NCBI RefSeq assembly: GCF_021083305.1
Contig: NZ_JAJFAY010000001.1
Span: 62,001 to 126,000 of the forward strand
Origin: Haladaptatus sp. DYF46
GTDB taxonomy: Archaea > Halobacteriota > Halobacteria > Halobacteriales > Haladaptataceae
Length of the DNA stretch: 64,000 bases
Reading direction: 5' to 3'
Part shown: positions 8,278-17,151 of the stretch, piece after piece
Layout of the letters: each line of letters opens with the position of its first letter
How positions within the stretch are numbered: the first letter of the stretch is position 1
Position numbers and translations under genes: made by a program
Notes under the pieces: generated by a model
Told to the model about the DNA's origin: nothing
The model's database searches: none
What the model saw: the letters and a program-made list of their open reading frames with translations, nothing else

Positions 8278-8691
8278 GTGACGACCGAGAAACACGGACC
8301 CGGTGAAATCGTTCTGGGGCGGGATACGCGCCTCTCGAAGCGACTGCTCGCGGTCGCGGTCGGTCTGTTCGCCCTCACGTTTCTCGTCCACACACCGCCG
8401 TGGATTTTCCCCGTGACGTTCACGTTCGGGTTCGACCTTCGAATCCTCTTCGTGCTGACGGCGATTCCGCCGCTGCTGGTCGCCTACTGGAACGACGGGA
8501 TTCTCGTGAGCCTCGCCCTCGCGACGGCTCCGACGCTGGCGTTTTTCGTCTCCATCGCCGCGTTCGACGCGGTGTTCCCGACCCCGACGTTGACGTGGGG
8601 CGTCGGAACTGGGATCGCGTGGGGGCTGGCGGTCGGCGTTCCGGCCTATCTCGCCGGTGCGATCGCTCGGCGAACCGTCCCGCCGGGGTGA
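8278..8691 (+). CDS. Multi-pass membrane protein, unknown
   Basis: A 137-residue hydrophobic protein with four likely membrane helices after a short soluble N-terminus (TTEKHGPGEIVLGRDTRLSKR). The frame is open much further upstream, but that part overlaps the VOC gene and is basic. The GTG at 8278, about 28 bp after a GCTTATCC box, is the best start. The gene ends 44 bp before rqcH and could share its transcript. No family recognised. Confidence 0.65.
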   Translation: MTTEKHGPGEIVLGRDTRLSKRLLAVAVGLFALTFLVHTPPWIFPVTFTFGFDLRILFVLTAIPPLLVAYWNDGILVSLALATAPTLAFFVSIAAFDAVFPTPTLTWGVGTGIAWGLAVGVPAYLAGAIARRTVPPG

Positions 8692-8735
8692 CGTCGAACG
8701 ACACGCCTTTCCTCTCGCCCGAGAAAACGACGATT

Positions 8736-10817
8736 ATGGATAGAAAGCGAGAGCTTTCGAGCATCGACCTCGCCGCCATCTCGCGGGAACTCGGTTCCTT
8801 CGAGGGCGCGAAGGTCGATAAGGCGTATCTCTACGGCGACGACCTGTTGCGTCTGAAGATGCGCGATTTCGACCGCGGTCGGCTCGAACTGCTCGTGGAA
8901 GTGGGCGAAGTGAAGCGCGCCCACACCGTCGCACCGGAACACGTCCCGCCCGCACCGGGTCGGCCGCCGAACTTCGCCATGATGCTCCGCAACCGCCTCT
9001 CGGGGGCGGACTTCGCGGGCGTCGAACAGTTCGAGTTCGACCGCATCCTCCAGTTCCATTTCAAGCGCGAGGACGGCGACACGACCATCGTCGCGGAGCT
9101 GTTCGGACAGGGCAACGTCGCGGTACTGGACGAGAACAACGAGGTCATCGACTGCCTCGACACCGTTCGGCTCAAGTCCAGAACCGTCGCGCCGGGGTCC
9201 CAGTACGAGTTCCCCAGTTCGCGCGTGAACCCGCTCGAAATCGACTACGAGGAGTTCGAGTACCGGATGAACGACTCGGACACCGACGTGGTTCGGACGC
9301 TGGCGACGCAACTCAACTTCGGCGGCCTGTACGCCGAGGAGGTCTGCACCCGCGCCGGCGTCGAGAAGGCCATGGACATCACGGACGCCGGTGAGGACGA
9401 GTACGAGCGCCTCTATGCCGCCATCGAACGTCTCCGCGAACCGCTGGAAACCGGCGACTTCGACCCGCGGGTTTACTACGAGGACGACGTTCGAACGGAC
9501 GTGACGCCGTTCCCGCTCGAAGAGTACGAGGACAGGGATTCGGAGGCGTTCGACTCGTTCAACGCGGCGGCGGACGACTACTTCACCAACCTCGACGTGT
9601 CCGAAAACGAGGACGCGGGCGAACCGCAGAAACCCGACTTCCAAGCTCAAATCGAGAAACAACAGCGCATTATCGAACAACAGGAGGGCGCTATCGAGGG
9701 CTTCGAACGGCAGGCGGATGCCGAGCGCGAGAAGGCGGAACTGCTCTACGCAAACTACGGCTTCGTGGACGAAATCCTCGCCACGGTTCGGAACGCCCGC
9801 GCCGAGGACACGCCGTGGGCCGACATCGAAGCCCGATTCGAGGAGGGTGCGGAACGCGGCATCGAGGCGGCGGAAGCGGTGCAGGGAATCGATCCGAGCG
9901 AGGGGACCGTCACGGTCGAAATCGACGACACCGACGTCACGCTCCTTCCCGACGACGGCGTCGAAAAGAACGCCAACCGCCTCTATCAGGAGGCCAAGCG
10001 AATCGAGGAGAAAAAGGAGGGCGCGCTGGCCGCCATCGAGGACACCCGCGAGGAGTTGGAGGAAGTCAAACGGCGCGCCGAGGAGTGGGAAGAAGAACCC
10101 GAGGAGGAGCGGACGGAACCCGAGAACATCGACTGGTTGTCGCGGGCGTCGATTCCGGTTCGGAAACAGGAACAGTGGTACGAGCGGTTCCGCTGGTTCC
10201 GCACCTCCGACGGCTTCCTCGTCCTCGGCGGGCGCAACGCCGACGAGAACGAGGAACTGGTCAAGAAGTACATGGATCGAAACGACCTGTTCTTCCACTC
10301 GCAGGCGCACGGCGGTCCCATCACCATCCTGAAGACCTCCGACCCGAGCGAACCGTCGACGGACGTGGACGTGCCCGAGCAGAGCAAGCAGGAGGCGGCC
10401 CAGTTCGCCGTCTCCTACTCGTCCGTGTGGAAGGACGGACGCTTCGCGGGTGACGCCTACATGGTCACGCCGGACCAGGTGTCGAAGACGCCCGAGAGCG
10501 GCGAATATCTGGAGAAGGGCGGGTTCGCAATCCGCGGCGACCGGACCTACTTCGATGACACGCCGGTGGGAGTAGCCGTCGGCATCACCGTCGAACCCAA
10601 CACTCGCGTCATCGGCGGTCCGCCGTCGGCAATCGAGAAGCGGGCCGAAACCGTCATCGAAGTCGAACCGGGCCAGTACGCCCAGAACGACGCCGCGAAG
10701 CGACTGTATCGGGAGTTCCGCGAGCGGTTTGCGGACACCTCGTTCGTCCGCAAGGTGGCGAGTCCCGACCTGATTCAGGAGTTCCTGCCCGCGGGCGGCA
10801 GTCGGATGACGGATTGA
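8736..10817 (+). CDS. rqcH: Ribosome rescue protein RqcH (NFACT family)
   Basis: A 693-residue NFACT protein, homologue of eukaryotic Rqc2/NEMF and bacterial RqcH. These bind 50S subunits holding an obstructed peptidyl-tRNA and, where tested, recruit tRNA to add C-terminal tails. The NFACT-N domain covers about 1-300 with FAMMLRNRLSGADF. A long charged coiled coil lies at about 300-460, with a second helical segment after that. The NFACT-R domain is C-terminal (YERFRWFRTSDGFLVLGGRNADENE; HGGPITIL). The start is the ATG at 8736 (MDRKRELSS), matching the family. Pelota lies about 1.7 kb downstream on the same strand. Confidence 0.95.
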   Translation: MDRKRELSSIDLAAISRELGSFEGAKVDKAYLYGDDLLRLKMRDFDRGRLELLVEVGEVKRAHTVAPEHVPPAPGRPPNFAMMLRNRLSGADFAGVEQFEFDRILQFHFKREDGDTTIVAELFGQGNVAVLDENNEVIDCLDTVRLKSRTVAPGSQYEFPSSRVNPLEIDYEEFEYRMNDSDTDVVRTLATQLNFGGLYAEEVCTRAGVEKAMDITDAGEDEYERLYAAIERLREPLETGDFDPRVYYEDDVRTDVTPFPLEEYEDRDSEAFDSFNAAADDYFTNLDVSENEDAGEPQKPDFQAQIEKQQRIIEQQEGAIEGFERQADAEREKAELLYANYGFVDEILATVRNARAEDTPWADIEARFEEGAERGIEAAEAVQGIDPSEGTVTVEIDDTDVTLLPDDGVEKNANRLYQEAKRIEEKKEGALAAIEDTREELEEVKRRAEEWEEEPEEERTEPENIDWLSRASIPVRKQEQWYERFRWFRTSDGFLVLGGRNADENEELVKKYMDRNDLFFHSQAHGGPITILKTSDPSEPSTDVDVPEQSKQEAAQFAVSYSSVWKDGRFAGDAYMVTPDQVSKTPESGEYLEKGGFAIRGDRTYFDDTPVGVAVGITVEPNTRVIGGPPSAIEKRAETVIEVEPGQYAQNDAAKRLYREFRERFADTSFVRKVASPDLIQEFLPAGGSRMTD

Positions 10818-10947
10818 ATTAGATTTCGTTCGAAAACGCAATCTCCGGTCTGACACGTCTACTTTCCTGCGCAAACGATTAAGCCCTCAGACGCCGTCTG
10901 TTCGGCTGTATCGGGCGAGCCGTGGGTTCGACCCGAGGGGGAAATCA

Positions 10948-11640
10948 ATGTTCAACGAAAGCATCCGGTATCTGAAGGACAGTGACGACGCCGCGACGAC
11001 GATACTCGTCGGCGGTCTGCTCGTCATCTTCGGGTTCCTCATCATACCGGCAATCGTCGTGGAAGGGTACATGATTCGCGTCCTGCGTCGGGTTTCGGAG
11101 GGTGATACGGAGGCCCCGAAGTTCGACGAATGGACTGAACTGTTCGTGGACGGACTGAAAGCGCTGGTCATCGCGTTCGTCTACCTGCTCGTACCGGCCA
11201 TCTTCGCCGCCGTGTTCATCGGCGGCGGGGCGGCGCTCTCGAACAACTCCGGCGTTCTGGGCGGCCTCATCATGGCCCTCGGGGCACTGTTGACGTTCGT
11301 GTCGGGCCTCGCGGTCTGGTACGCGCTTCCCGCCGCGCTCGTGCGGTTCGCGGAGAAGAACACGATGGGGTCGGCGTTCGAGTACGAGTCGTACCTCCCC
11401 ATCCTGCGCGACCGCGAGTACGCGACGGGATGGCTCATCGCGCTGGCGGTCGTCGTCGTGACCGGCATCATCGTGAGCGCCATCGCCGTCATACCGCTCC
11501 TCGGATGGCTGGTCGGCGTGTTCCTCGGGTTCTACGCCCACGTCACGGCGTCGTACATATACGGCCGCGCCTACGCGGAAGCGGACGAACACAGGTTGCG
11601 CGAAGGTCCCGAAGTGGAAGAGGGACGGCCCGCGGTCTGA
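10948..11640 (+). CDS. DUF4013 membrane protein, copy 1
   Basis: A 230-residue integral membrane protein. It has a hydrophobic segment near the N-terminus (about 18-42), a short loop ending GYMIRVLRRVSEGDTEAPKF, then DEWTELFVDGLKAL and further helices. This matches DUF4013, a family with no known function, abundant in archaea. It is clearly paralogous to the gene at 11730-12422, with the same length and order of motifs. A GATTAAG box lies about 70 bp before the ATG. Neighbouring ribosome-rescue genes do not by themselves imply a shared function. Confidence 0.85.
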   Translation: MFNESIRYLKDSDDAATTILVGGLLVIFGFLIIPAIVVEGYMIRVLRRVSEGDTEAPKFDEWTELFVDGLKALVIAFVYLLVPAIFAAVFIGGGAALSNNSGVLGGLIMALGALLTFVSGLAVWYALPAALVRFAEKNTMGSAFEYESYLPILRDREYATGWLIALAVVVVTGIIVSAIAVIPLLGWLVGVFLGFYAHVTASYIYGRAYAEADEHRLREGPEVEEGRPAV

Positions 11641-11729
11641 AACTCCCGTCTCGATTTTTGCAGTCCGATTTGTAAAGCGATGTCCGTACGGGTCGCCACC
11701 GAGCGACGTCGAAACCGGAGACGCGCCGT

Positions 11730-12422
11730 TCAGTCCATCGGGGTCGCCGATTGCTCCGTCGAGTGGTGCGGGGTCTCGACCACTCTGCCGAACGCCGCGC
11801 CAAACATGTAGCTTCCGGCGAGGTAGAGCCAGAAGTAAAAGAACGGGAGCAGGATGAGTCCGAATCCGAGCGTGAACACGGCGAGGACTCCGACCACCAC
11901 TCCGATGGCGATGGCGACGAAGAAGGTCAGTAGGACGGCGGTGATGTACTCCTTGCTCTTCAGCACCGGTCCGAGCGTGTCGAAGTCGAACGCCGCGCCG
12001 ATGGTACCGGTTCGGGCGAGGTTGGTAATCGCGGCCGGGAGGAGGTAGTTGATGGCGAGGCCGAGAACGCCCGAGACCAACACGGTGAGCACGCCGAGAC
12101 CGCTCGCCAGACCCGTCGCGTCGTTCGAACCGGTGAGACCGGCGGCGAAGCCGACCACGAACATGATGACGAACGGGATGAGACCGTACACCACCGCGAC
12201 GACGGCACCTTTCACTCCGTCCATGAACATGGTCCCCCAGTCGGTGAATTCAGGGGGTTCCTCCTCATTTCTCGACGCGGCGTTCATCGTCCGCACCATG
12301 TATCCGGCCACGAAGAAGGCGGGGATAAGGAAGATGGAGAAAAATGTCAAGGTACCACCAATGATAAGTCGTGCAATTCCGCTGTCCCCTTTCGTGGGGT
12401 ACGATATCGCTTCTTCGAGCAT
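11730..12422 (-). CDS. DUF4013 membrane protein, copy 2
   Basis: A 230-residue paralogue of the convergent gene at 10948-11640. GYMVRTMNAASRNEEEPPEFTDWGTMFMDGVKG aligns with the equivalent stretch of copy 1, and both proteins end in a hydrophobic region with (G/A)SYMFGAAF or ASYIYGRAY. About five to six membrane helices. The two genes converge with an 89-bp gap, as expected for an old inverted duplication. Function unknown. Confidence 0.85.
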   Translation of the reverse strand: MLEEAISYPTKGDSGIARLIIGGTLTFFSIFLIPAFFVAGYMVRTMNAASRNEEEPPEFTDWGTMFMDGVKGAVVAVVYGLIPFVIMFVVGFAAGLTGSNDATGLASGLGVLTVLVSGVLGLAINYLLPAAITNLARTGTIGAAFDFDTLGPVLKSKEYITAVLLTFFVAIAIGVVVGVLAVFTLGFGLILLPFFYFWLYLAGSYMFGAAFGRVVETPHHSTEQSATPMD

Positions 12423-12531
12423 CGTAACGGAATATCAAATTCAGTAGAGTTAGTTCTACCTGATGGTTTCACCCCGCGAAGGGAACGACCGAATAGCAGG
12501 GCACTTACCGCCGGACAACACAGTCCTATCC

Positions 12532-13617
12532 ATGCAGATACACGACCGTACGTCCATCGACGGGACCCGCGAGCGCATCACGCTCGTCCCCGAGAGTCTG
12601 GACGACCTCTGGCATCTCACGTATCTCCTCGAACCGGGCGACGACGTGTCGGGCGACACGACCCGTCGCATCCAGCGGGCCGACGACCAGATGCGCGACA
12701 CGGGCGGCGAGCGCGAGCACATGCACATCACGCTGCGGGTGGAGGACGTGGAGTTCCATCGGTTCGCCAACCGCGTCCGCGTCGGCGGGGTCATTACCGA
12801 CTGCTCGCGGGAGGATCAACTGGGCCTCCACCACACGCTCAACGTCGAGGAGCGCGAGAAGCTAACCATCGAGAAGGAGTGGAAACGCGACCAACTCGAC
12901 CGACTCGACGACGCGGTCGAAGCGACGGATAACCCGGACGTAGCCATCGCCACCGTGGAGGAAGGCGAAGCCTACATTCACACCGTGGCCCAGTACGGGG
13001 CGGACGAGTACACGTCCTTCACCGGAACGACCGGAAAGGGCGAGTACGCCGGCGGGCGAACCGAACTGTTCGACAAGTTGGGGTCCGCGCTCTCGCACCT
13101 CGACGTGGACGCCATCATCCTCGCCGGGCCAGGCTTTACGAAACAGGACGCCTACGACCACATCGCCGAGGAGTATCCCGACCTGACCGAGATGATAACG
13201 ACGGTGGACGTGAGTTCCACCGGCGACAGGGGCGTCCACGAGGTGCTGAAACGCGGGGCCGTGGACGACGTTCAAGCGGAAACGCGCATCGCCGAGGAGG
13301 CCGAACTCATCGACGACCTGATGAAGCGAATCGGCGAGGGCGCGAAGGCCGCCTACGGTATCGAGGAGGTCAAGCAAGCGACGGACTTCGGGGCCGTCGA
13401 GCGGTTGCTCGTGCTGGACGAGCGACTCCGCAAGGAACGCGGCGCGCTCGGCGAGGACGAAGCGGGCGGCGAGTGGGAGATCGACGTGAACGAAATCATC
13501 ACCGACGTGGAGCGGAAGGGCGGCGACGTGACCGTCTTCTCCCACGAGTTCGCGCCGGGCGAGCAGTTATCGAACCTCGGCGGCATCGCCGCGATCCTGC
13601 GCTATCGATTGAACTGA
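12532..13617 (+). CDS. pelA: mRNA surveillance protein Pelota
   Basis: A 361-residue archaeal Pelota (Dom34). It enters the ribosomal A site of stalled complexes with aEF1A or ABCE1 and splits the ribosome, and it is structurally related to release factor aRF1 without the GGQ loop. The N-terminal Lsm-like domain ([33 protein letters not shown]) and the central and C-terminal eRF1-like domains ([38 protein letters not shown]) are all recognisable, and the length is normal. The frame is open for 23 codons upstream, but MQIHDR at 12532 is the conserved start. Confidence 0.96.
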   Translation: MQIHDRTSIDGTRERITLVPESLDDLWHLTYLLEPGDDVSGDTTRRIQRADDQMRDTGGEREHMHITLRVEDVEFHRFANRVRVGGVITDCSREDQLGLHHTLNVEEREKLTIEKEWKRDQLDRLDDAVEATDNPDVAIATVEEGEAYIHTVAQYGADEYTSFTGTTGKGEYAGGRTELFDKLGSALSHLDVDAIILAGPGFTKQDAYDHIAEEYPDLTEMITTVDVSSTGDRGVHEVLKRGAVDDVQAETRIAEEAELIDDLMKRIGEGAKAAYGIEEVKQATDFGAVERLLVLDERLRKERGALGEDEAGGEWEIDVNEIITDVERKGGDVTVFSHEFAPGEQLSNLGGIAAILRYRLN

Positions 13618-13682
13618 GCTCCGGCTGAATTTTCTCGCTCGGCAAGAACGTTTACCAGCACCCTCCTCGAAATATCGGGCGG

Positions 13683-14219
13683 ATGTTTCTGTATCTGGCT
13701 GCGAAGTTGGCCATCGTGGCCGTTTACTATCTCGTCAGGCTCGTCCCCATCGTCGGTTTGAAACTCTCGAATCGGTACGAACAGCAGGTGTTCGGGCCGT
13801 TGGTGGACGACCTTTCGGTTTCCGACCTGACCGCGGAACGGTCGGGAAAATCGGTGTCCGTCGAACTGACGCTGGACAACGACAGCACTCTCGACGCGCA
13901 CGTCGTCGGGGGGAGCGTTCGATTGGGCCACACGAAGGACGGCGAAACCGCCTGCACGTTCGTCTGGACGGACCACTTCGATGACCCACCGAAGAACGTC
14001 GAAGTAACGAAAATCGGGAGCGGTGGGGAGGGACCCCTCCGACTCGAACACTGTATCGATGGCGACGACCTGTGGCTGGACGGCGAGTTACGACTGCGCC
14101 GGGTGTTCACGATTCGGGGACGGGAGTTACCGCTCGGTGTCGCCACCTTCTCGCTTCCCGAAACGTCGGTGGCGCTCGAATCGCGTGAGACGGCCGAAAA
14201 AGCGACGACGGACGGATAG
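13683..14219 (+). CDS. Membrane-anchored hypothetical protein
   Basis: A 178-residue protein with a hydrophobic N-terminus (about residues 2-27, LYLAAKLAIVAVYYLVRLVP) and a soluble, strand-rich remainder of 150 residues. No lipobox and no signal-peptidase-like site, so the helix probably stays as an anchor. A repeated pattern of Val/Leu strands and Asp/Glu loops could be a beta-sandwich. It follows pelA by 65 bp on the same strand and converges on the MBL-fold gene. No family recognised. Confidence 0.65.
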   Translation: MFLYLAAKLAIVAVYYLVRLVPIVGLKLSNRYEQQVFGPLVDDLSVSDLTAERSGKSVSVELTLDNDSTLDAHVVGGSVRLGHTKDGETACTFVWTDHFDDPPKNVEVTKIGSGGEGPLRLEHCIDGDDLWLDGELRLRRVFTIRGRELPLGVATFSLPETSVALESRETAEKATTDG

Positions 14220-14258
14220 AACGACGAGCAGAGCGGCGGCGGAGACGAGAGTACGCCG

Positions 14259-14993
14259 TCAGAGTTCGACGGACAGGAGGTCCTCCGCGAATCCCACGTC
14301 GCCGTCGTAGTGTTCCGCGATGGAGTTCAACATCGCCTCGTGGTTGCCGTCCGTGTGCGGGTAGAGATGCGTGAGATAGACGCGGCCGATATCGGTTCCA
14401 GACAGCGCTTCGCCGAGTTGCGACGGCGTCGGGTGGTTGGACACGTCAACCTCGTCGGGGAACGAGCAGTCGTGGACGAGCACGTCGCTCCCGTCAGCGA
14501 AGTGGGCCAACCCTTCGAACGCCTCGCTGTCGCCGCTGAACGTGAACTCGTCCTCGAACCGGTAGGCGAGACACCGCATCGAGTGGCGCGTCTCGAACCC
14601 CTCGACGCTGAAGTCCGCGACGGAGAACTCCTCTCCGGCGGTGATCTCTCGAACTTGGAGGTCCACCCGTCCGTCGAGGTAGTCGTGGACGGAGAGCAGT
14701 CCGTCGAGGAGGGCTTTCGTCCCGGTCGGACCGACGACTTCGAGTTGTTCTTCCCCGGCGAGCCAACGGGCCTTCAGGAGGGGCATGAGGTCGGACACGT
14801 GGTCCACGTGGTGGTGGGTGAGGAGGACCGTCGAGACGTTTTCGTATCCCACGCCCGACTGCTGGAGGCGGTGGAGGACGCCGCTGCCGCAGTCCACGAG
14901 AACGCGACGGTCGTCGTCCTCGACGAGGATACCGGTCTGGACCCGACTGCCGGTGGGCATCGCGCTTCCCGTACCGAGAAACGTGATTCGCAT
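14259..14993 (-). CDS. MBL-fold metallo-hydrolase (RNase Z-like)
   Basis: A 244-residue metallo-beta-lactamase-fold enzyme. The binuclear zinc motif HxHxDH is present as THHHVDH (about 59-65) after the MRITFLGTGSAMP start typical of the RNase Z/arylsulfatase/AtsA branch. Later ligands appear as RHS, FSGDSEAF, HDCSF and LTHLYPH. At this length it lacks the full exosite arm of tRNase Z, so it may be a phosphodiesterase or another hydrolase. Substrate unknown. Confidence 0.88.
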   Translation of the reverse strand: MRITFLGTGSAMPTGSRVQTGILVEDDDRRVLVDCGSGVLHRLQQSGVGYENVSTVLLTHHHVDHVSDLMPLLKARWLAGEEQLEVVGPTGTKALLDGLLSVHDYLDGRVDLQVREITAGEEFSVADFSVEGFETRHSMRCLAYRFEDEFTFSGDSEAFEGLAHFADGSDVLVHDCSFPDEVDVSNHPTPSQLGEALSGTDIGRVYLTHLYPHTDGNHEAMLNSIAEHYDGDVGFAEDLLSVEL

Positions 14994-15435
14994 GTGTAAT
15001 CCCGAGCGCGGGAAGGTGAAAAAGGTTCAGTCGTGCGGTGTGGTGGCGGGGTACGTCGGTTCGATATCCGGGTCGAACGCGGTGAAATACGGCATCTAAC
15101 CCGTTTTCAGGCTTCGTCCGAGCGGTGTCGGTTCCGTGTTGCTTGCACGCGCTCGAATCGTTGACACACAATAAATTACTGACAGATGTATCCGCTGGGG
15201 TGATGGGTCGTCGTACTCCCTCCCATCGGCGCTCTCGGTGCGACTATCGAACCGTTTCGGATGTTCACATCAGGTGATGCTTAGTACGAATCAACTCCGA
15301 CGACACGACGATTCCAGCGGTCGTTATGACGAAATCCGTTTTCCGCTGTCAAACGTTTACGGCTCCGTTCTCGGTGATTATCCCCGAAGGATGCCTATAA
15401 CAAAATGTCAATAGGGGTGTAGATATGGACGGCTC
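14994..15435. other. Intergenic region without convincing gene
   Basis: About 440 bp between the divergent MBL-fold and M14-like genes. I see A/T-rich promoter-like boxes at about 15169-15178 (CAATAAATTA) and 15392-15400 (CTATAACA). Two very short frames (15027-15095 minus, 22 codons; 15203 plus, 24 codons) are too short and weak to call. No strong repeats. Confidence 0.5.
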
Positions 15436-16557
15436 ATGAAGGAATTTACGAACGATAGTTCGGAAAGTCAGACGAGTCGGCGAACGTTCCTGCAAGCCGG
15501 AACGGCCGCCGTTGCGGCGACGACGCTCGGCGTTTCGGCGACGGGGCTCGGAAGCGCACAATCGTCGGATACGTACAAGATTCGCGAAGGCACGGGGGAC
15601 GAATCGGAGGTCGTCGTCATCGACTCGGGGACGTCGGGGCCGACGGCCGTCGTCGTCGGGGGAATGCACGGCAACGAGACGACCGGTTACAAGGCCGCCG
15701 CGAAGATGCGAGATTGGTCGATAGACGAAGGGAAACTCGTCCTGATACCGAAGTCGAACCCGACCGCGCTGGAGAACGACACCTACACGACCGACAGCGG
15801 AAACCTCAACAGGCAGTTCCCGCCGGGAGAGGAGCCGAAAACGCCGCTCGCGCGAGCGATCTGGGGCGTCATCACCGACCACGATGCCGACGTCGTGTTC
15901 AACCTACACAGCTCCAAGGGCATCTACAAGAAGGACGTCGGCCCCGAGGGCGTCGGACAGGCCATCTACCCGACGACGATAGACGACGCCGCACGGAACG
16001 CGACGAACGCCGCGGAGTACATGAACGAGAACCACCTCGGCGACCGGGAGGACTACTACGAATTCAAGCGCGGTAACATGATAGACGGCGACCGACCGCT
16101 GTTGATTCACAAGGTGAATTCAGACCTCGAAAAGCCCGGCTTCATCGTCGAAACGACGCGGTACGGAACGTCGTTGGAAACGCGCATCGATTGGGAACTC
16201 GAAATCGTGGAGTACCTCCTCAGCCAGTACTCCATCGACCGCACCTCGGGCACGTCCTCGGACGGGTCCGGCGACGACTCGTCCGCCGCTAGCAGTTCGG
16301 ACGAACCGTCGTCCGATGGCGGCGGCTCGAACGACGACTCGTCCGGTGCTGATTCCTCCGACGATGATTCGTCGAGCGACGGGTCGTCCGACGACGAGAG
16401 TTCCAGCGACGATTCCTCGGACGGGGAAGATTCCAGTGGCTCCGACGACGGAGGGTCGAACGACCCCGCCGCGAGCGACCGAGAGCGGATCAACCAGTAC
16501 CTCGAAGAGAACGAGGACGCCGACTGGGCGACCCTCGTGCGACAACTCCTCGGCTGA
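15436..16557 (+). CDS. Tat-exported M14-like amidohydrolase with Ser/Asp-rich tail
   Basis: A 373-residue protein. A twin-arginine signal (SRRTFLQAG, residues 14-22, then an Ala-rich hydrophobic stretch ending near GSAQ) predicts folded export. The catalytic domain (about 45-265) resembles the succinylglutamate desuccinylase/aspartoacylase branch of M14 zinc enzymes: His78 and Glu81 in GGMHGNE, His158 in FNLHSSK, and the probable general base Glu239 in FIVETTRYG. Residues about 271-345 are almost only Ser, Asp, Gly and Glu, followed by a short helical C-terminus (RERINQYLEENEDADW). It probably acts outside the cell or at its surface on an amide or peptide; the substrate is unknown. Confidence 0.82.
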   Translation: MKEFTNDSSESQTSRRTFLQAGTAAVAATTLGVSATGLGSAQSSDTYKIREGTGDESEVVVIDSGTSGPTAVVVGGMHGNETTGYKAAAKMRDWSIDEGKLVLIPKSNPTALENDTYTTDSGNLNRQFPPGEEPKTPLARAIWGVITDHDADVVFNLHSSKGIYKKDVGPEGVGQAIYPTTIDDAARNATNAAEYMNENHLGDREDYYEFKRGNMIDGDRPLLIHKVNSDLEKPGFIVETTRYGTSLETRIDWELEIVEYLLSQYSIDRTSGTSSDGSGDDSSAASSSDEPSSDGGGSNDDSSGADSSDDDSSSDGSSDDESSSDDSSDGEDSSGSDDGGSNDPAASDRERINQYLEENEDADWATLVRQLLG

Positions 16558-16626
16558 CGCCGTTCGACGGTGCTCGGTCGGGGACGCGGGCAGTACCGAT
16601 TTCGTCCATCACCTCGTTTTGCGGGT

Positions 16627-17037
16627 ATGGCAAGCGACGTTCGAGTCGAGCGCGGACCGACCGGCCGTCACATCGCCGTCTCGCGACCGACCGCCGCCCC
16701 GCCGGAACGCGTCTGGTCGGTGCTGACCGATACGTCCGAATGGCCGACGTGGGGGCCGTCAGTAACCGACGTCGAGTGTACCGACCGCGTGATTCGAGTC
16801 GGTTCCACGGGGCGGGTCCGGACGCCGTTCGGCATCTGGGTACCATTCGAAATCACGGCCTGCGAGGCGTTTCGATGGACGTGGTCCGTCGCGGGCGTTC
16901 CAGCGACCGGCCATCGTGTCGAAGCGCTCGAAACGGGGAGTCGAATCGTCTTCGAACTCCCGCTCCCGGCGGCCGGTTACGTCCCCGTTTGTCGGCGGGC
17001 GCTCGAAACCGTCGACCGTCTCGCCGCCGAAGGTTGA
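16627..17037 (+). CDS. SRPBCC-family protein
   Basis: A 136-residue START/Bet v1-like (SRPBCC) protein with a hydrophobic ligand pocket. SRPTAAPPERVWSVLTDTSEWPTWGPSV is the typical first helix region of polyketide-cyclase/dehydrase-like members. Such proteins bind or modify lipids, but the ligand cannot be inferred. The start is the ATG at 16627 (MASDVRVER), 69 bp after the previous stop. Confidence 0.82.
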   Translation: MASDVRVERGPTGRHIAVSRPTAAPPERVWSVLTDTSEWPTWGPSVTDVECTDRVIRVGSTGRVRTPFGIWVPFEITACEAFRWTWSVAGVPATGHRVEALETGSRIVFELPLPAAGYVPVCRRALETVDRLAAEG

Positions 17038-17151
17038 TAAGTGAAGACGGGAGCAGTTCGGCGTATCCGATGGCCCTCACCATCCGCACGCTCGTTCACT
17101 TTCACTCCGCTGGCATAACCCTCTTTGCCGCCCGCCACCAACGCGGAACAA

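Noticed and set aside
8646..10874. Long minus-strand frame opposite rqcH
   Set aside because: Antisense shadow; the plus strand encodes a full NFACT protein.
15027..15095. 22-codon minus frame MPYFTAFDPDIEPTYPATTP
   Set aside because: Plausible acidic composition but too short, with no promoter or homology support.
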